From the NCBI RefSeq assembly GCF_019968905.1, contig NZ_CP079946.1:3720001-3784000 (forward strand): a stretch of DNA of 64,000 nucleotides, written 5' to 3'. The notes beneath the pieces were generated by a model. That model was given only the letters and a program-made list of their open reading frames with translations, made no database searches and was not told where the DNA came from. The translations under genes and the position numbers were made by a program. Below, one piece after another: positions 8,758 through 20,338 of this stretch; the stretch's first letter is position 1, and each line of letters begins with the position of its first letter. This stretch comes from Corallococcus sp. EGB. Lineage in GTDB: Bacteria > Myxococcota > Myxococcia > Myxococcales > Myxococcaceae.

Positions 8758-9936
8758 CTACAACGTCAGCTCCCGGCGCACGTCGCCCCGGTAGGCCCGC
8801 GCAAGGGTCTCCGCGGCGGCCCGGACCTCGTCCGTGGCCTCCTCGGGGACCTTGACCTGGAGCAACAGGTACATGTCTCCCGGAGTACCGCCCCGGAGCG
8901 ACGGGACGCCCCGCCCCTTGAGCCGCATCTTCCGGCCGGACTGGGACCCCGGCGGCACCTTCAGCGTCACCTCCCCCTGGAAGGTGGGCACGCGCACCTC
9001 ACCGCCCAAGAGCGCCTCGGACACCGTCACCGGCAGGTCCAGGTAGAGGTCATCGCCCTCGCGGCGCACCAGCGGGTGCTCGGCGACTTCCGTCTCGATG
9101 TAGAGGTCCCCCGGAGGGCCCCCCTGGATGCCCGCCGCGCCCTGACCGGCCAGCCGCACCTTGGAGCCGGTGACGACGCCCGCCGGAATCTTCACCGTCA
9201 GCCGGGTCGTCTCCTCCTTGATGCCGCTGCCGCCGCACTGGGGGCAGGGCTCCGGGGCCTTCCCGCTGCCGCGGCAGGTGGGGCACACACCGGACCCGCC
9301 GAACATGGCGCCGCCCCGCCGGGCCCGCCCCGTGCCGTTGCAGGTGGGGCACGTCACGAGCTTCCCCGTGTTGCCCTCGCCATGGCACCTGGAGCAGCGC
9401 CCCGGCCGCTGGAGGGTCAGGGTGCGCTCGGTGCCGGTGACCGCCTCCGCGAGGGAGATGTGGACCCGGGTCGTCAGGTCGTCGCCGCGCTCCGCCGCCG
9501 TGGAGCGGCTGCCGCCCCGGCCCCGGCTGAACAGGTCGTTGATGTCGAAGCCGCCACCGCCTCCGCCGCCCGCGCGTCCGAAGATGTCGTTGAAGAGGTC
9601 CCCCAGGTCCACGCCCTCGGTGCTGAAGGGGATGCCTCCGCCGCCGCTGCCCCCGGCCGCCTGGGCGGCGCGGTACTGGCGGTAGGCCGCGGCCTTCTTC
9701 TCGTCGAAGCCGATCTTCTCCGCGTCCTCGCCGAACTCGTCGTACAGCGCGCGCTTCTTCGGGTCGCCCAGCACCTCGAAGGCGGTGTTGATGCGCTTGA
9801 ACTTCTCCTCCGCCGCCTTGTCGCCCGGGTTGACGTCGGGGTGGTGCTGGCGCGCCAGCTTCCGGAAGGCCTTCTTGAGCTCGTCCGCCGAGGCCGTCCG
9901 GGGCACGCCCAGAATCTGGTAGTAGTCGTCAGCCAT
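8758..9936 (-). CDS. dnaJ: DnaJ-type co-chaperone (Hsp40)
   Basis: Type I J-protein of 392 residues that would stimulate DnaK ATPase and deliver substrates. The J domain (1-68) has the HPD motif at 32-34. A Gly-rich linker (95-130) is followed by a zinc-binding region with four CxxCxGxG repeats (181-238) and then the two beta-barrel substrate domains. ATG 9936 ([10 protein letters not shown]) gives a standard J-domain start. No grpE or dnaK is adjacent. It is divergent from the SurA-like gene with a 122-bp spacer. Myxobacteria have many DnaJ paralogues, so this need not be the principal one. Confidence 0.9.
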   Translation of the reverse strand: MADDYYQILGVPRTASADELKKAFRKLARQHHPDVNPGDKAAEEKFKRINTAFEVLGDPKKRALYDEFGEDAEKIGFDEKKAAAYRQYRAAQAAGGSGGGGIPFSTEGVDLGDLFNDIFGRAGGGGGGGFDINDLFSRGRGGSRSTAAERGDDLTTRVHISLAEAVTGTERTLTLQRPGRCSRCHGEGNTGKLVTCPTCNGTGRARRGGAMFGGSGVCPTCRGSGKAPEPCPQCGGSGIKEETTRLTVKIPAGVVTGSKVRLAGQGAAGIQGGPPGDLYIETEVAEHPLVRREGDDLYLDLPVTVSEALLGGEVRVPTFQGEVTLKVPPGSQSGRKMRLKGRGVPSLRGGTPGDMYLLLQVKVPEEATDEVRAAAETLARAYRGDVRRELTL

Positions 9937-10058
9937 AAGTTCTTAAGGGTGGTGCAGTACCCGACAAGGGAGAACGTAACCAGCGGGGCGGTGAGCGCCA
10001 GCACGGGATGTCCGGACAGGGCCGCGATGGTTACAGTCGCCGCAAGATGAGGAAGGCC

Positions 10059-10799
10059 ATGCCACCACCGCGCGCCCGCCGGAAGGCCCCCCTGTGGCTG
10101 GCGTGGGCGCTGCTTCCCATGAGCCTGGGAGCCGGCCTGGGGCTCGGCCCTGGGGTCGGAGCGACCGCTCACGCCGCTACACCCGCCCCCGCCGTGGAGG
10201 AGGGCAGGGTGGTGGACCGGGTCGTGGCGGTCATCGAGGGCCAGGTCCTCACCCTGAGCGAGCTGGAGATGGAGGCCCGGGTGGCGCTGATCCAGCGGGG
10301 GGCCGTGCAGGCCGCCGCCCAGCCGTTGGATGAGCAGACGCTCCGGAGCGCCCTGGAGCTGTCCATCAACCAGCGCCTCCAGGTGCTGAGCGCGGACCGC
10401 CTGCAGGCCTTCCCGGCGGAGCCGGCGGAGGTGGAGGCCCGGCTGGACGCCTTCCGGGCGCGCGTGGGGGGCGAAGCGGCGCTCCGGCGCTTCCTGGACC
10501 GGCATGGCGTGGACCGGGCCGCGCTGGAGACCGTGCTGGCGCGGGGGCTGCGGGCGGAGCGAATCCTCGACAGTCGCGTCCGGTTGAAGGCGCAGGTGAG
10601 CGAGGCGGAGGTCCGTCACCATTATGACGCCCACCGGGACCTGTACCCCGGTGAGTTCGACCAGGCGGCGCGCACGGCCATCCGCGAGGAGCTGGTGCGG
10701 GCGCGCTACGGAGAGCTGGCGGCCCAGGCCCTGGCTGAAGTACGCAGGTCGGCGCAGGTGCGGCGGGTGGCGCCCTTCGCGCGGGAGGCACGGCGATGA
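10059..10799 (+). CDS. SurA-like periplasmic chaperone domain protein lacking a PPIase domain
   Basis: About 246 residues with a signal peptide (Arg-rich MPPPRARRKAP, hydrophobic core, cleavage near AHA-AT). The mature part starts VVDRVVAVIEGQVLTLSELE, which is the classic N-terminal segment of SurA/PrsA peptidyl-prolyl isomerases, followed by the helical chaperone domain. No parvulin PPIase domain is present; the protein ends after the SurA C-terminal helix-like region. ATG 10059 is preferred because GAGGAAGG lies just upstream; ATG 10047 is an alternative. Its stop overlaps the rimI start (ATGA), indicating translational coupling. Confidence 0.7.
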   Translation: MPPPRARRKAPLWLAWALLPMSLGAGLGLGPGVGATAHAATPAPAVEEGRVVDRVVAVIEGQVLTLSELEMEARVALIQRGAVQAAAQPLDEQTLRSALELSINQRLQVLSADRLQAFPAEPAEVEARLDAFRARVGGEAALRRFLDRHGVDRAALETVLARGLRAERILDSRVRLKAQVSEAEVRHHYDAHRDLYPGEFDQAARTAIREELVRARYGELAAQALAEVRRSAQVRRVAPFAREARR

Positions 10800-11290
10800 G
10801 ACGGCTGAGGGAGGACGGCACGCCCGACAAGGGGAAGGGCTTCCTCATCCGGCAGATGACCGTGGACGACATGCCGGCGGTGATGGCGCTGGAGAAGGCG
10901 TCCTTCAAGAACCCCTGGTCCACGGAGCTGCTCGGGCGAGAGCTCCAGCACGACTGGTCCACCATCCTCCTCGTGGAGGAGCCCCGGCCCGAGGGCGGCG
11001 TGGACCTCTTGGGCCTGGCCATCTTCTGGATCGTCCACGACGAGGTCCACGTCCTCAACGTCGCCACCGCCCCCGTGCACCGCCGCCGCGGCGTCGCGCG
11101 CACCGTGATGGAGGAGGTGCTCCGTCGGGGCGTGGCCCGCCGCTGCTCGCTGGCCACCCTGGAGGTGCGCCGGGGCAACGAGTCCGCCCTCAACCTCTAC
11201 CGCTCGCTGGGCTTCCGTCCGGTCGGCATCCGCCCGAACTACTACGTGGACGAGGGCGAGGATGCGATCGTGATGGTCCTCGACTTCTAG
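10796..11290 (+). CDS. rimI: Ribosomal-protein S18 alanine N-acetyltransferase (GNAT)
   Basis: A 164-residue GNAT acetyltransferase. RimI acetylates the N-terminal alanine of ribosomal protein S18 using acetyl-CoA. Visible features: the early FKNPWS segment typical of RimI, the acetyl-CoA P-loop in HRRRGVARTVMEEVL, the VRRGNESALNLYRSLGF helix and the GFRPVGIRPNYY end. It begins at ATG 10796 within the stop codon of the SurA-like gene. It lies just upstream of the ribosomal protein cluster, but a separate strong promoter at 11400 serves rpsL. Confidence 0.85.
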   Translation: MRRLREDGTPDKGKGFLIRQMTVDDMPAVMALEKASFKNPWSTELLGRELQHDWSTILLVEEPRPEGGVDLLGLAIFWIVHDEVHVLNVATAPVHRRRGVARTVMEEVLRRGVARRCSLATLEVRRGNESALNLYRSLGFRPVGIRPNYYVDEGEDAIVMVLDF

Positions 11291-11399
11291 GGGCGTAAGG
11301 GAGTAGAGCGTCCGGCCGTCGTCGCAGTCCCAGGTTTTTCGCGTGTCGGGGAACGCACCCGGGTCCTCTGGCCGGTTCTGGCCCAGGGGCAAGCCATGC

Positions 11400-11427
11400 T
11401 TGACACCCGGGGGGCCCTCCCTATACT
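11400..11427 (+). promoter_or_regulatory. Strong sigma-70-type promoter for the str operon
   Basis: TTGACA (11400-11405) and TATACT (11422-11427) are separated by 16 bp, a near-consensus housekeeping promoter. Transcription would start near 11434 and give a leader of roughly 75 nt before rpsL. This is the best promoter match in the window and fits a highly expressed operon. Confidence 0.8.
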
Positions 11428-11511
11428 CGCGGGCCTTTTGTGTAGCCTGTAGGTAGATATGCTCCGCTTTCGTGTCTCCGGACGCGGGGTCCCCACGAAG
11501 AAGAGGTTTCA

Positions 11512-11883
11512 GTGCCGACCATCAGCCAGCTCGTCCGCAAGGGCCGCGAGAAGCTCAACATCAAGGGCAAGAGCCCTGCCCTGAAGGAGTGCCCCCAGAA
11601 GCGCGGTGTTTGCACGCGCGTCTACACCACGACCCCGAAGAAGCCGAACTCGGCCCTCCGCAAGGTGGCCCGCGTGCGTCTCACCAACGGCATCGAGGTC
11701 ACCTCCTACATCCCCGGCGTGGGTCACAACCTCCAGGAGCACTCGGTGGTCATGATCCGCGGCGGCCGTGTGAAGGACCTCCCGGGCGTTCGCTACCACA
11801 TCATCCGCGGCACGCTGGACTCCGTGGGCGTTGCCGGTCGCAAGCAGAGCCGCTCCAAGTACGGCGCGAAGCGTCCCAGCTAG
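11512..11883 (+). CDS. rpsL: 30S ribosomal protein S12
   Basis: First gene of the str operon, 123 residues, a decoding-centre protein. It starts with GTG 11512 behind an AGAGG ribosome-binding site. The universal motif [18 protein letters not shown] and the loop [16 protein letters not shown] are intact. Both lysines whose substitution gives streptomycin resistance or dependence in other bacteria (K in TTPKKPNS and in GRVKDLPG) are wild-type. Confidence 0.98.
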   Translation: MPTISQLVRKGREKLNIKGKSPALKECPQKRGVCTRVYTTTPKKPNSALRKVARVRLTNGIEVTSYIPGVGHNLQEHSVVMIRGGRVKDLPGVRYHIIRGTLDSVGVAGRKQSRSKYGAKRPS

Positions 11884-12051
11884 TCGGTCCCCCGCGCGTC
11901 GTTGGCGCGGAACACCTTCGCGGTCCCTGAAGAAGTGTCGGACGCTGGCCCCACACCCTGGGGAGTGTCCTTGGAAGTTCCCAGCAGTCGTTCTTGAAGC
12001 CCCTGAACAAGGCTTTCCTCCAGGCGAGGAGAGTGGGGCGTAAGGGAAGAG

Positions 12052-12522
12052 ATGCCTCGTCGTCGCGTAGTCGCCAAGCGGAAGATTCTCCCGGATCCGA
12101 AGTTCCAGGACCGGCTCGTCACCAAGTTCGTCAACGACCTGATGCGCAAGGGCAAGAAGTCCATCGCGGAAGGCGTGTGCTACGGCGCCTTTGCCCTCCT
12201 CGAGGAGCGCGCGAAGGAAGACCCCCTCAAGACCTTCAAGAAGGCCTTGGACAACGTGAAGCCCGTCCTCGAGGTGAAGAGCCGCCGCGTCGGTGGCGCC
12301 ACCTACCAGGTGCCCGTGGAGGTCCGTCAGGACCGCCGCGTCGCGCTGGGCATGCGTTGGATCATCACCTACGCCAAGGCGCGCGGTGAGAAGACCATGC
12401 AGGAGAAGCTGGCCGGCGAGATCATGGACGCCGCCAACAACCGCGGCAACGCGGTGAAGAAGCGTGAAGACACGCACAAGATGGCGGAAGCCAACAAGGC
12501 CTTCGCTCACTACCGCTGGTAG
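12052..12522 (+). CDS. rpsG: 30S ribosomal protein S7
   Basis: Primary 16S rRNA-binding protein of the 30S head, 156 residues, standard length. It starts [16 protein letters not shown] at ATG 12052 after a GGGAAGAG site and contains the family stretch [21 protein letters not shown]-like tail (here [17 protein letters not shown]). The 168-bp spacer after rpsL carries a GTTCCCAGCAGTCGTTC element (11977-11993) that recurs upstream of rpsJ. In E. coli S7 autoregulates this operon; no equivalent site was identified here. Confidence 0.98.
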   Translation: MPRRRVVAKRKILPDPKFQDRLVTKFVNDLMRKGKKSIAEGVCYGAFALLEERAKEDPLKTFKKALDNVKPVLEVKSRRVGGATYQVPVEVRQDRRVALGMRWIITYAKARGEKTMQEKLAGEIMDAANNRGNAVKKREDTHKMAEANKAFAHYRW

Positions 12523-12546
12523 GTCCCGTCAGGGGCTTCGCGGTCG

Positions 12547-12585
12547 CCGCCCGGATGCGCTGCCAGCGTCCGGGCGGTTTCGTTT
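12547..12585 (+). terminator. Intrinsic terminator/attenuator between rpsG and fusA
   Basis: Stem CCGCCCGGA / TCCGGGCGG (12547-12555 and 12569-12577) with an inner CGCT/AGCG stem, followed directly by TTTCGTTT. This has all marks of a Rho-independent terminator yet lies inside the str operon, 44 bp before fusA, so it may set the rpsL-rpsG to fusA-tuf ratio. Confidence 0.65.
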
Positions 12586-12629
12586 ATCTGCCCTGGCAGC
12601 ACCTTGAGACGTCCGGAAGGAACCGAGTC

Positions 12630-14711
12630 ATGCCCCGTGAGTTCCCCCTCGAGCGCTACCGCAACATCGGCATCATGGCGCACATCGATGCCGGCAAGAC
12701 GACCACCACCGAGCGGATCCTGTTCTACACAGGCGCCATCCACAAGATGGGCGAGGTGCACGAAGGCACCACCACGACGGACTGGATGGTGCAGGAGCGC
12801 GAGCGCGGCATCACCATCACGTCCGCGGCCATCAGCGCCTTCTGGGAGCGGATGGGCCAGCGCTACCGCGTGAACATCATCGACACGCCGGGACACGTGG
12901 ACTTCACCATCGAGGTGGAGCGCTCGCTGCGCGTGCTCGACGGCGCCATCGCCGTGTTCGACGCGGTCAACGGCGTGGAGCCGCAGTCGGAGACGGTGTG
13001 GCGCCAGGCGGACCGCTACAAGGTCCCGCGCATCTGCTTCATCAACAAGATGGACCGCGTGGGCGCGGACTTCGAGATGTCCGTCGGCACCATCAAGGAG
13101 AAGCTGGGCGCGCGTCCGGTGCGCATGCAGCTGCCCCTGGGCAGCGAGGACAAGCTCAAGGGCGTCATCGACCTCGTCCGCATGAAGGCGCTGGTGTTCC
13201 AGGACGCGGAGCAGGGCAGCCGCTTCGACATCCAGGACATCCCCGCGGAGTACCAGGACGCCGCCGCCGCCGCGCGCGGGGAGCTCCTGGAGGCCGCGGC
13301 CGAGCAGGACGACGCGCTCACGGAGAAGTTCCTCAACGGCGAGGAGCTGACCGAGGACGAGGTGCGCGCCGCCATCCGCAAGGGCTGCGTGGGGCTGAAG
13401 CTGTTCCCGGTGTTCTGCGGCTCGGCGTTCCGCCACAAGGGCGTGCAGCCGCTGCTGGACGCGGTGGTGGACTACCTGCCCAGCCCGCTGGACATCCCGC
13501 CGATCCACGGCAAGACGCCCAAGGGCGAGGACGCCATCCGCGAGACGCGCGACGATGCGCCCTTCAGCGCGCTGGCGTTCAAGATCATGAACGACCCGTC
13601 GTTCTCCTCGCAGACGTTGACCTTCCTGCGCGTCTACTCGGGGAAGCTGGAGGCGGGCACGGCGGCCTGGAACTCCGTGAAGGGCAAGCGCGAGCGCATC
13701 AGCCGGCTCGTGCAGATGCGCGCGGACAAGAAGGACGAGCTGACCGAGTGCTACGCCGGCGACATCTGCGCGGTGGTGGGCCTGAAGCTCGCCACCACGG
13801 GCGACACGCTCTGTGACGACAAGCAGCCCATCATCCTGGAGCGGATGGAGTTCCCCGAGCCGGTCATCGACATCGCCATCGAGCCGAAGTCCACCGCGGA
13901 TCAGGACAAGATCATCCAGGCCCTGCAGCGGCTGGCCATGGAGGACCCGTCCTTCCGCGTGCGCACCAACGAGGAGACGGGGCAGACGCTCATCGCCGGC
14001 ATGGGCGAACTGCACCTCGAAATCATCGTCGACCGCCTCCTGCGCGAGTTCAAGGTGGACGCGAACATCGGCAAGCCGCAGGTGGCCTACCGCGAGACGG
14101 TGACCACGACGAAGGCGGCGGAAGGCAAGTACATCCGCCAGACGGGCGGCAAGGGGCAGTACGGCCACATCCACCTGCGCGTGTCCCCGAACGAGCCGGG
14201 CAAGGGCTTCGAGTTCGTCAGCACCATCACCGGCGGCGCCGTGTCCAAGGAGTTCGTGGACGCCGCGCGCGACGGCGCGAAGGAGGCCATGCAGAATGGC
14301 CCCGTCGCCGGCTACCCCATGGTGGACGTGAAGGTGGAGGCCTACGACGGCTCCATGCACGACGTGGACTCGTCGGAGATGGCGTTCAAGATCGCCGGCT
14401 CCATGGCCTTCAAGGACGCGGTCCGCGCGGCGAACCCCGTCCTCCTGGAGCCCATCATGGCCACCGAGGTCGTCACCCCGGAGGCCGCCATGGGCGACGT
14501 CATCGGTGACCTGAACGGCCGCCGCGGAAAGATTCTCGGCATGACGCCCCGGCCCGGTGGGGTGCAGGCCATCCAGGCGGAGGTGCCCCTGGCCGCCATG
14601 TTCGGGTACTCGACCGACCTGCGCAGCAAGAGCCAGGGAAGGGCGACCTACACGATGCAGTTCAAGCACTACGCACCGGCGCCGAAGTCAGCGCTCAACC
14701 CTGTCTACTGA
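12630..14711 (+). CDS. fusA: Translation elongation factor G
   Basis: GTPase that drives ribosomal translocation, 693 residues. ATG 12630 ([12 protein letters not shown]) follows GGAAGG. The G-domain motifs are AHIDAGKTT (G1), RGITITSAA (switch I), DTPGHVDF (G3) and NKMD (G4); domains II-V follow, ending in the domain V stretch [11 protein letters not shown]. Located in the canonical str operon position between rpsG and tuf, it is likely the principal EF-G. Confidence 0.97.
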   Translation: MPREFPLERYRNIGIMAHIDAGKTTTTERILFYTGAIHKMGEVHEGTTTTDWMVQERERGITITSAAISAFWERMGQRYRVNIIDTPGHVDFTIEVERSLRVLDGAIAVFDAVNGVEPQSETVWRQADRYKVPRICFINKMDRVGADFEMSVGTIKEKLGARPVRMQLPLGSEDKLKGVIDLVRMKALVFQDAEQGSRFDIQDIPAEYQDAAAAARGELLEAAAEQDDALTEKFLNGEELTEDEVRAAIRKGCVGLKLFPVFCGSAFRHKGVQPLLDAVVDYLPSPLDIPPIHGKTPKGEDAIRETRDDAPFSALAFKIMNDPSFSSQTLTFLRVYSGKLEAGTAAWNSVKGKRERISRLVQMRADKKDELTECYAGDICAVVGLKLATTGDTLCDDKQPIILERMEFPEPVIDIAIEPKSTADQDKIIQALQRLAMEDPSFRVRTNEETGQTLIAGMGELHLEIIVDRLLREFKVDANIGKPQVAYRETVTTTKAAEGKYIRQTGGKGQYGHIHLRVSPNEPGKGFEFVSTITGGAVSKEFVDAARDGAKEAMQNGPVAGYPMVDVKVEAYDGSMHDVDSSEMAFKIAGSMAFKDAVRAANPVLLEPIMATEVVTPEAAMGDVIGDLNGRRGKILGMTPRPGGVQAIQAEVPLAAMFGYSTDLRSKSQGRATYTMQFKHYAPAPKSALNPVY

Positions 14712-14850
14712 GCTTCTGCCCGCCAGGGGGGCTGCCGGGCGAATTCTGTTGACGTTCCAGCAGCTTTGAAGCACACGCAGCACCCCTCGGAAGTTCCCCC
14801 GTAGTCCCATACCGCCGGAGTTGCACCGGCGGCGTCGTGAGGAGCGGTTC

Positions 14851-16041
<1,191 letters not shown>

Positions 16042-16107
16042 TGCTCAGGCCACCAGCTCCCCGGTGGGGCCCATGGGGGCCTTGCCAGGGGGCCGGTGGA
16101 AATCCAG

Positions 16108-16136
16108 TTGCAACCCATGGGGTGTGGTGGTACACA
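16108..16136 (+). promoter_or_regulatory. Candidate promoter for the S10 cluster
   Basis: TTGCAA (16108-16113) and TACACA (16131-16136) with a 17-bp spacer in the 195-bp tuf-rpsJ spacer. The -10 match is weak. Position, about 100 nt before rpsJ, is reasonable for an S10 leader. Confidence 0.3.
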
Positions 16137-16236
16137 CCGCGCCCCTTCGTTCCGAAGAAACGGTTCTCTGAAATCCAGGCGTTGACGGGCGTACCGCCTC
16201 ACGGTTCCCAGAGGTCGTTCAAAGAGGTTCTTGCGA

Positions 16237-16545
16237 ATGGCGACACAGAAGATCCGCATCCGGCTGAAGGCGTACGACTCGAAGCTCCTGGATCAGAGTG
16301 CTGGGGAGATCGTCGAGACGGCCAAGCGCACGGGCGCCAAGGTGGCCGGTCCGATCCCCCTGCCGACGCGCATCAACAAGTTCACCGTGTTGCGTTCGCC
16401 GCACGTGGACAAGAAGAGCCGCGAGCAGTTTGAGATCCGCACGCACAAGCGCCTGCTCGATATCCTCGAGCCGACCCAGCAGACGCTGGACGCGCTGATG
16501 AAGCTGGATCTGTCTGCCGGCGTTGACGTCGAGATCAAGTCCTAG
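16237..16545 (+). CDS. rpsJ: 30S ribosomal protein S10 (NusE)
   Basis: A 102-residue S10, also the NusE partner of NusB/NusG in antitermination. ATG 16237 gives [19 protein letters not shown] 16231 in the same frame is less likely. The long loop [23 protein letters not shown] is intact by eye (positions 45-68). The upstream spacer holds GTTCCCAGAGGTCGTTC (16204-16220). It should be followed by rplC, but the next gene is rplD after only 51 bp. Confidence 0.97.
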   Translation: MATQKIRIRLKAYDSKLLDQSAGEIVETAKRTGAKVAGPIPLPTRINKFTVLRSPHVDKKSREQFEIRTHKRLLDILEPTQQTLDALMKLDLSAGVDVEIKS

Positions 16546-16560
16546 GAAGCGGGATGGCGT

Positions 16561-16578
16561 CGGAGTGGTTTCACTCTG
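16561..16578 (+). other. Small hairpin in the rpsJ-rplD spacer, where rplC is missing
   Basis: CGGAGTG / CACTCTG (one G-T pair) around a GTTT loop in the 51-bp spacer. No L3 coding remnant is visible. It could be a scar, a processing site or chance. Confidence 0.35.
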
Positions 16579-16596
16579 ACCCCCGAGGAAAGTGCC

Positions 16597-17220
16597 ATGG
16601 CGAAGTTTGACGTAGTCGACCTGGATTTGAAGAAGGTGTCGGAGATCGAGCTCTCCGACGAGATCTTCGGCGCCGAGCCGAACACCCACCTGTTCTACGA
16701 GGTGGCGAAGATGCAGCAGATCAACCGGCGCCGCGGCACGGTCGGGGTGAAGAACACCTCGCTCGTCAGCGGCGGCGGCAAGAAGCCCTGGAAGCAGAAG
16801 GGCACCGGTCGCGCCCGTCAGGGCTCGATCCGCGCCTCCCACTGGGTGGGCGGCGGCAAGGCGATGGCCCCCAAGGCCCGTGACTACTTCTACCGGCCGC
16901 CCCGCAAGGTTCGCCGTGGCGCCCTGCGCGCCGCGCTGTCCCTGCGCGCCCGGGAGAAGCAGCTCATCATCCTGGATGGCTTCAAGCTGGACGCCCCGAA
17001 GTCGAAGCAGGCCTTCGAGGTGCTCACGCGGCGCATGAAGCTCCAGAACGCGCTGGTCATCGACGAGCGCGGCAACACCAACCTGCACCGCAGCGTGCGC
17101 AACCTGGCGAAGTTCGACGTGCTGCCGCCCGAGGGTCTCAACCTCGAATCCGTGCTCAAGCACTCGCACATCGTCCTGACTTCCGCCGCCGCCAAGGCGC
17201 TCGAGGGGTCCCTGTCATGA
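16597..17220 (+). CDS. rplD: 50S ribosomal protein L4
   Basis: 23S rRNA-binding protein with a tunnel-lining loop, 207 residues. The loop motif KKPWKQKGTGRARQGSIRA is present and the C-terminal globular domain is complete. ATG 16597 follows GAGGAAAG. It overlaps rplW by 4 bp (ATGA). In E. coli L4 is the autogenous repressor of the S10 operon through its leader; whether this holds here is unknown. Confidence 0.97.
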   Translation: MAKFDVVDLDLKKVSEIELSDEIFGAEPNTHLFYEVAKMQQINRRRGTVGVKNTSLVSGGGKKPWKQKGTGRARQGSIRASHWVGGGKAMAPKARDYFYRPPRKVRRGALRAALSLRAREKQLIILDGFKLDAPKSKQAFEVLTRRMKLQNALVIDERGNTNLHRSVRNLAKFDVLPPEGLNLESVLKHSHIVLTSAAAKALEGSLS

Positions 17221-17510
17221 ACCTGAACGACGTCATCAAGGGCCCGCTCATCACGGAGAAGCTGGACAAGGCCCGGGAGAAGTTCCGCCAGTACTCGTTC
17301 ATCGTGGACCGCAAGGCCACGAAGCACGACGTGTCCCGCGCGGTCACGGCCCTGTTCAAGGTCACGGTGGAGGGTGTTCGCACCAACATCGTGCGTGGCA
17401 AGACGAAGCGGGTGGGCAAGAACATCGGCCAGCGCCCCAACTTCAAGAAGGCGGTCGTCACCCTGAAGGAGGGTGACAAGATCGAACTCTTCGAAGGGGG
17501 AGCGGTCTGA
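17217..17510 (+). CDS. rplW: 50S ribosomal protein L23
   Basis: Tunnel-exit protein that docks trigger factor and SRP, 97 residues, starting MNLNDVIKGPLITEKLDKA at ATG 17217 inside the rplD stop. The conserved VDRKATKHDVSRAV segment and the KRVGKNIGQRPNFKKA extension loop are visible. Standard length. Confidence 0.96.
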   Translation: MNLNDVIKGPLITEKLDKAREKFRQYSFIVDRKATKHDVSRAVTALFKVTVEGVRTNIVRGKTKRVGKNIGQRPNFKKAVVTLKEGDKIELFEGGAV

Positions 17511-17548
17511 CGCCATTGGCGTCCGGATCCGCCTGAGAGGAACACACC

Positions 17549-18394
<846 letters not shown>

Positions 18395-18407
18395 GAGGAT
18401 TTGAAAC

Positions 18408-18695
18408 ATGGCTCGTTCGATCAAGAAGGGTCCGTTCGTCGACGATCACCTCCTCAAGAAGATTGAGGGGATGATCGCGGCGAACAAGAAGGCGGTCGTC
18501 AAGACCTGGTCCCGGCGCTCCACGATTCTCCCTGAGTTCGTGGGTCACACCTTCGCCGTGCACAACGGCAAGAAGTTCATTCCGGTGTTCGTGACGGAGA
18601 ACATGGTGGGCCACAAGCTCGGCGAGTTCGCTCCCACGCGCACCTTCGGCGGGCACTCGGCGGAGAAGAAGGTCGCCAAGGCCCCGGGCAAGTAG
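18408..18695 (+). CDS. rpsS: 30S ribosomal protein S19
   Basis: 30S head protein of 95 residues beginning [15 protein letters not shown], with the family stretch [17 protein letters not shown] and the end [14 protein letters not shown]. It starts 13 bp after rplB. Confidence 0.97.
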   Translation: MARSIKKGPFVDDHLLKKIEGMIAANKKAVVKTWSRRSTILPEFVGHTFAVHNGKKFIPVFVTENMVGHKLGEFAPTRTFGGHSAEKKVAKAPGK

Positions 18696-18730
18696 CCCGC
18701 ACCTACGCCTGAGAGCCTGAGGAGATGACC

Positions 18731-19075
18731 ATGGAGTCGACTGCACATCTGCGTCACCTGCGCATGAGCCCGCGCAAGCTGTCCCTCGTCGCGGCGCTCG
18801 TCCGGGGCAAGCCTGTCGAGGCTGCCCTCAACATCCTGAAGTTCACCCCGCGCGCCGCCGCGCGGCCGGTGGAGAAGCTCATCAAGAGCGCCGTCGCCAA
18901 CGCGACGGACCTGTCCAAGGGTCAGGTCGACGTGGATACCCTCTACGTCAAGACCATCTCCGTGGACCAGGCCGCCACCCAGCGCCGGTTCATGCCGCGC
19001 GCCATGGGGCGCGCGACGCCCATCCAGAAGAAGTCTGCCCACGTCCACGTCGTGCTGGCCGAGGCCAAGAAGTAG
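18731..19075 (+). CDS. rplV: 50S ribosomal protein L22
   Basis: Tunnel-lining protein, 114 residues from ATG 18731 ([16 protein letters not shown]). GAGGAG at 18719-18724 abuts the alternative ATG 18725, so the downstream ATG with 6-nt spacing is preferred. The beta-hairpin [20 protein letters not shown], where macrolide-resistance changes occur, is complete. Confidence 0.95.
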   Translation: MESTAHLRHLRMSPRKLSLVAALVRGKPVEAALNILKFTPRAAARPVEKLIKSAVANATDLSKGQVDVDTLYVKTISVDQAATQRRFMPRAMGRATPIQKKSAHVHVVLAEAKK

Positions 19076-19116
19076 GACCCGTCGGGCCCCGCCCGGACGC
19101 ACCAAGGAGATTCAGT

Positions 19117-19779
19117 TTGGGACAGAAAGTACATCCGATCGGGTTCCGGCTCGGCGTCATCAAGACCTGGGACTCCAAGTGGTTCGAGCACAAGAACTAC
19201 GCCCAGTGGCTCCACGAGGACATCCGCATCCGCGAGTTCGTGAAGAAGTCGCTGAACCACGCGGGCGTGTCCAAGGTGGAGATTGAGCGCGCCGCCAACA
19301 AGGTGAAGGTCAACGTCCACACCGCGCGTCCGGGCATCGTCATCGGCAAGCGCGGTGCTGGCATCGAGACCGTCAAGAAGGACCTCCAGCAGTTCACCAA
19401 GAACGAGGTCTTCCTGAACATCGTCGAGGTCCGCAAGGCCGAGACCGACGCGCAGCTCGTGGCGGAGAACATCGCCACGCAGCTCGAGCGCCGCATCGCC
19501 TTCCGCCGCGCCATGAAGAAGGCGCTGCAGACCGCGATGAAGTTCGGGGCCAAGGGCATCCGCGTGGCCTGCTCCGGCCGCCTGGGTGGCGCCGAGATGG
19601 CCCGCTACGAGTGGTACCGCGAGGGCCGCGTGCCCCTGCACACCCTCCGCGCGGACATCGACTTCGGCTTCGCCGAGGCCAAGACGACCTACGGCAAGAT
19701 TGGCTGCAAGGTCTGGATCTGCAAGGGCGAGGTCCTCCCGGGCAAGGCCGGCCAGGCCCCCATGCCCTCCAACCGGTAA
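19117..19779 (+). CDS. rpsC: 30S ribosomal protein S3
   Basis: mRNA-entry helicase-region protein of 220 residues. The start is an unusual TTG at 19117 after AAGGAG; the encoded [13 protein letters not shown] is the invariant S3 start, so the TTG is decisive. The KH domain motif [18 protein letters not shown] and the C-terminal domain are present. Confidence 0.96.
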   Translation: MGQKVHPIGFRLGVIKTWDSKWFEHKNYAQWLHEDIRIREFVKKSLNHAGVSKVEIERAANKVKVNVHTARPGIVIGKRGAGIETVKKDLQQFTKNEVFLNIVEVRKAETDAQLVAENIATQLERRIAFRRAMKKALQTAMKFGAKGIRVACSGRLGGAEMARYEWYREGRVPLHTLRADIDFGFAEAKTTYGKIGCKVWICKGEVLPGKAGQAPMPSNR

Positions 19780-19844
19780 TCCGCCCCCGGCGGGGCGGGC
19801 CCTGAGAAGCCCGCCCTGCACGTGAGGCACGAAGGACATCGACC

Positions 19845-20264
19845 ATGCTTCAGCCTGCTCGAACCAAGTACCGCAAGATGCAGAAGGGCCGCATGTTCGG
19901 CTCGGCCCACCGCGGCAGCGACCTCACCTACGGTGAGTTCGGCCTGGTGAGCCTCCAGCCGGGATGGATCACCTCGCGCCAGATCGAGGCGGCCCGTATC
20001 GCGATGACCCGCCACGTGAAGCGCGGCGGCAAGATCTGGATCCGGATCTTCCCGGACAAGCCCATCACGAAGAAGCCCGCCGAAACCCGTATGGGTACCG
20101 GTAAGGGTGGTGTGGAGTACTACGTCGCGGTGGTGAAGCCGGGACGCGTGCTCTACGAGATGGAGGGCATGACGCAGGAGATCGCCACCGGTGCGCTGAA
20201 GCTGGCGCAGGCGAAGCTGCCGGTGCTCACCAAGATCGTGCGCCGCAGCGAGCTCTCGCTGTAG
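19845..20264 (+). CDS. rplP: 50S ribosomal protein L16
   Basis: A-site region protein, 139 residues. Starts [17 protein letters not shown]; motifs [19 protein letters not shown] and [20 protein letters not shown] are present. The Arg following MGTGKGG-type loop region is the usual hydroxylation site region in gammaproteobacteria, not testable here. Confidence 0.97.
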   Translation: MLQPARTKYRKMQKGRMFGSAHRGSDLTYGEFGLVSLQPGWITSRQIEAARIAMTRHVKRGGKIWIRIFPDKPITKKPAETRMGTGKGGVEYYVAVVKPGRVLYEMEGMTQEIATGALKLAQAKLPVLTKIVRRSELSL

Positions 20265-20338
20265 TCACGCACCGCCGGGACGGGCGCTCCACCTGGTGAC
20301 AGGGGAGGGCGCCCGCGTCCCGCGCCGAGGAGACCAAG

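Noticed and set aside
12510-14669. A 719-codon minus-strand frame opposite fusA
   Set aside because: Pure shadow of EF-G codon structure; no ribosome-binding site or recognisable domain.
14712-14850. TTGACG at about 14750 as a tuf promoter
   Set aside because: No acceptable -10 element at 16-18 bp; left out as a feature.
16231-16236. TTG 16231 as start of rpsJ
   Set aside because: ATG 16237 gives the conserved [11 protein letters not shown] start at better spacing from the AGAGG site.
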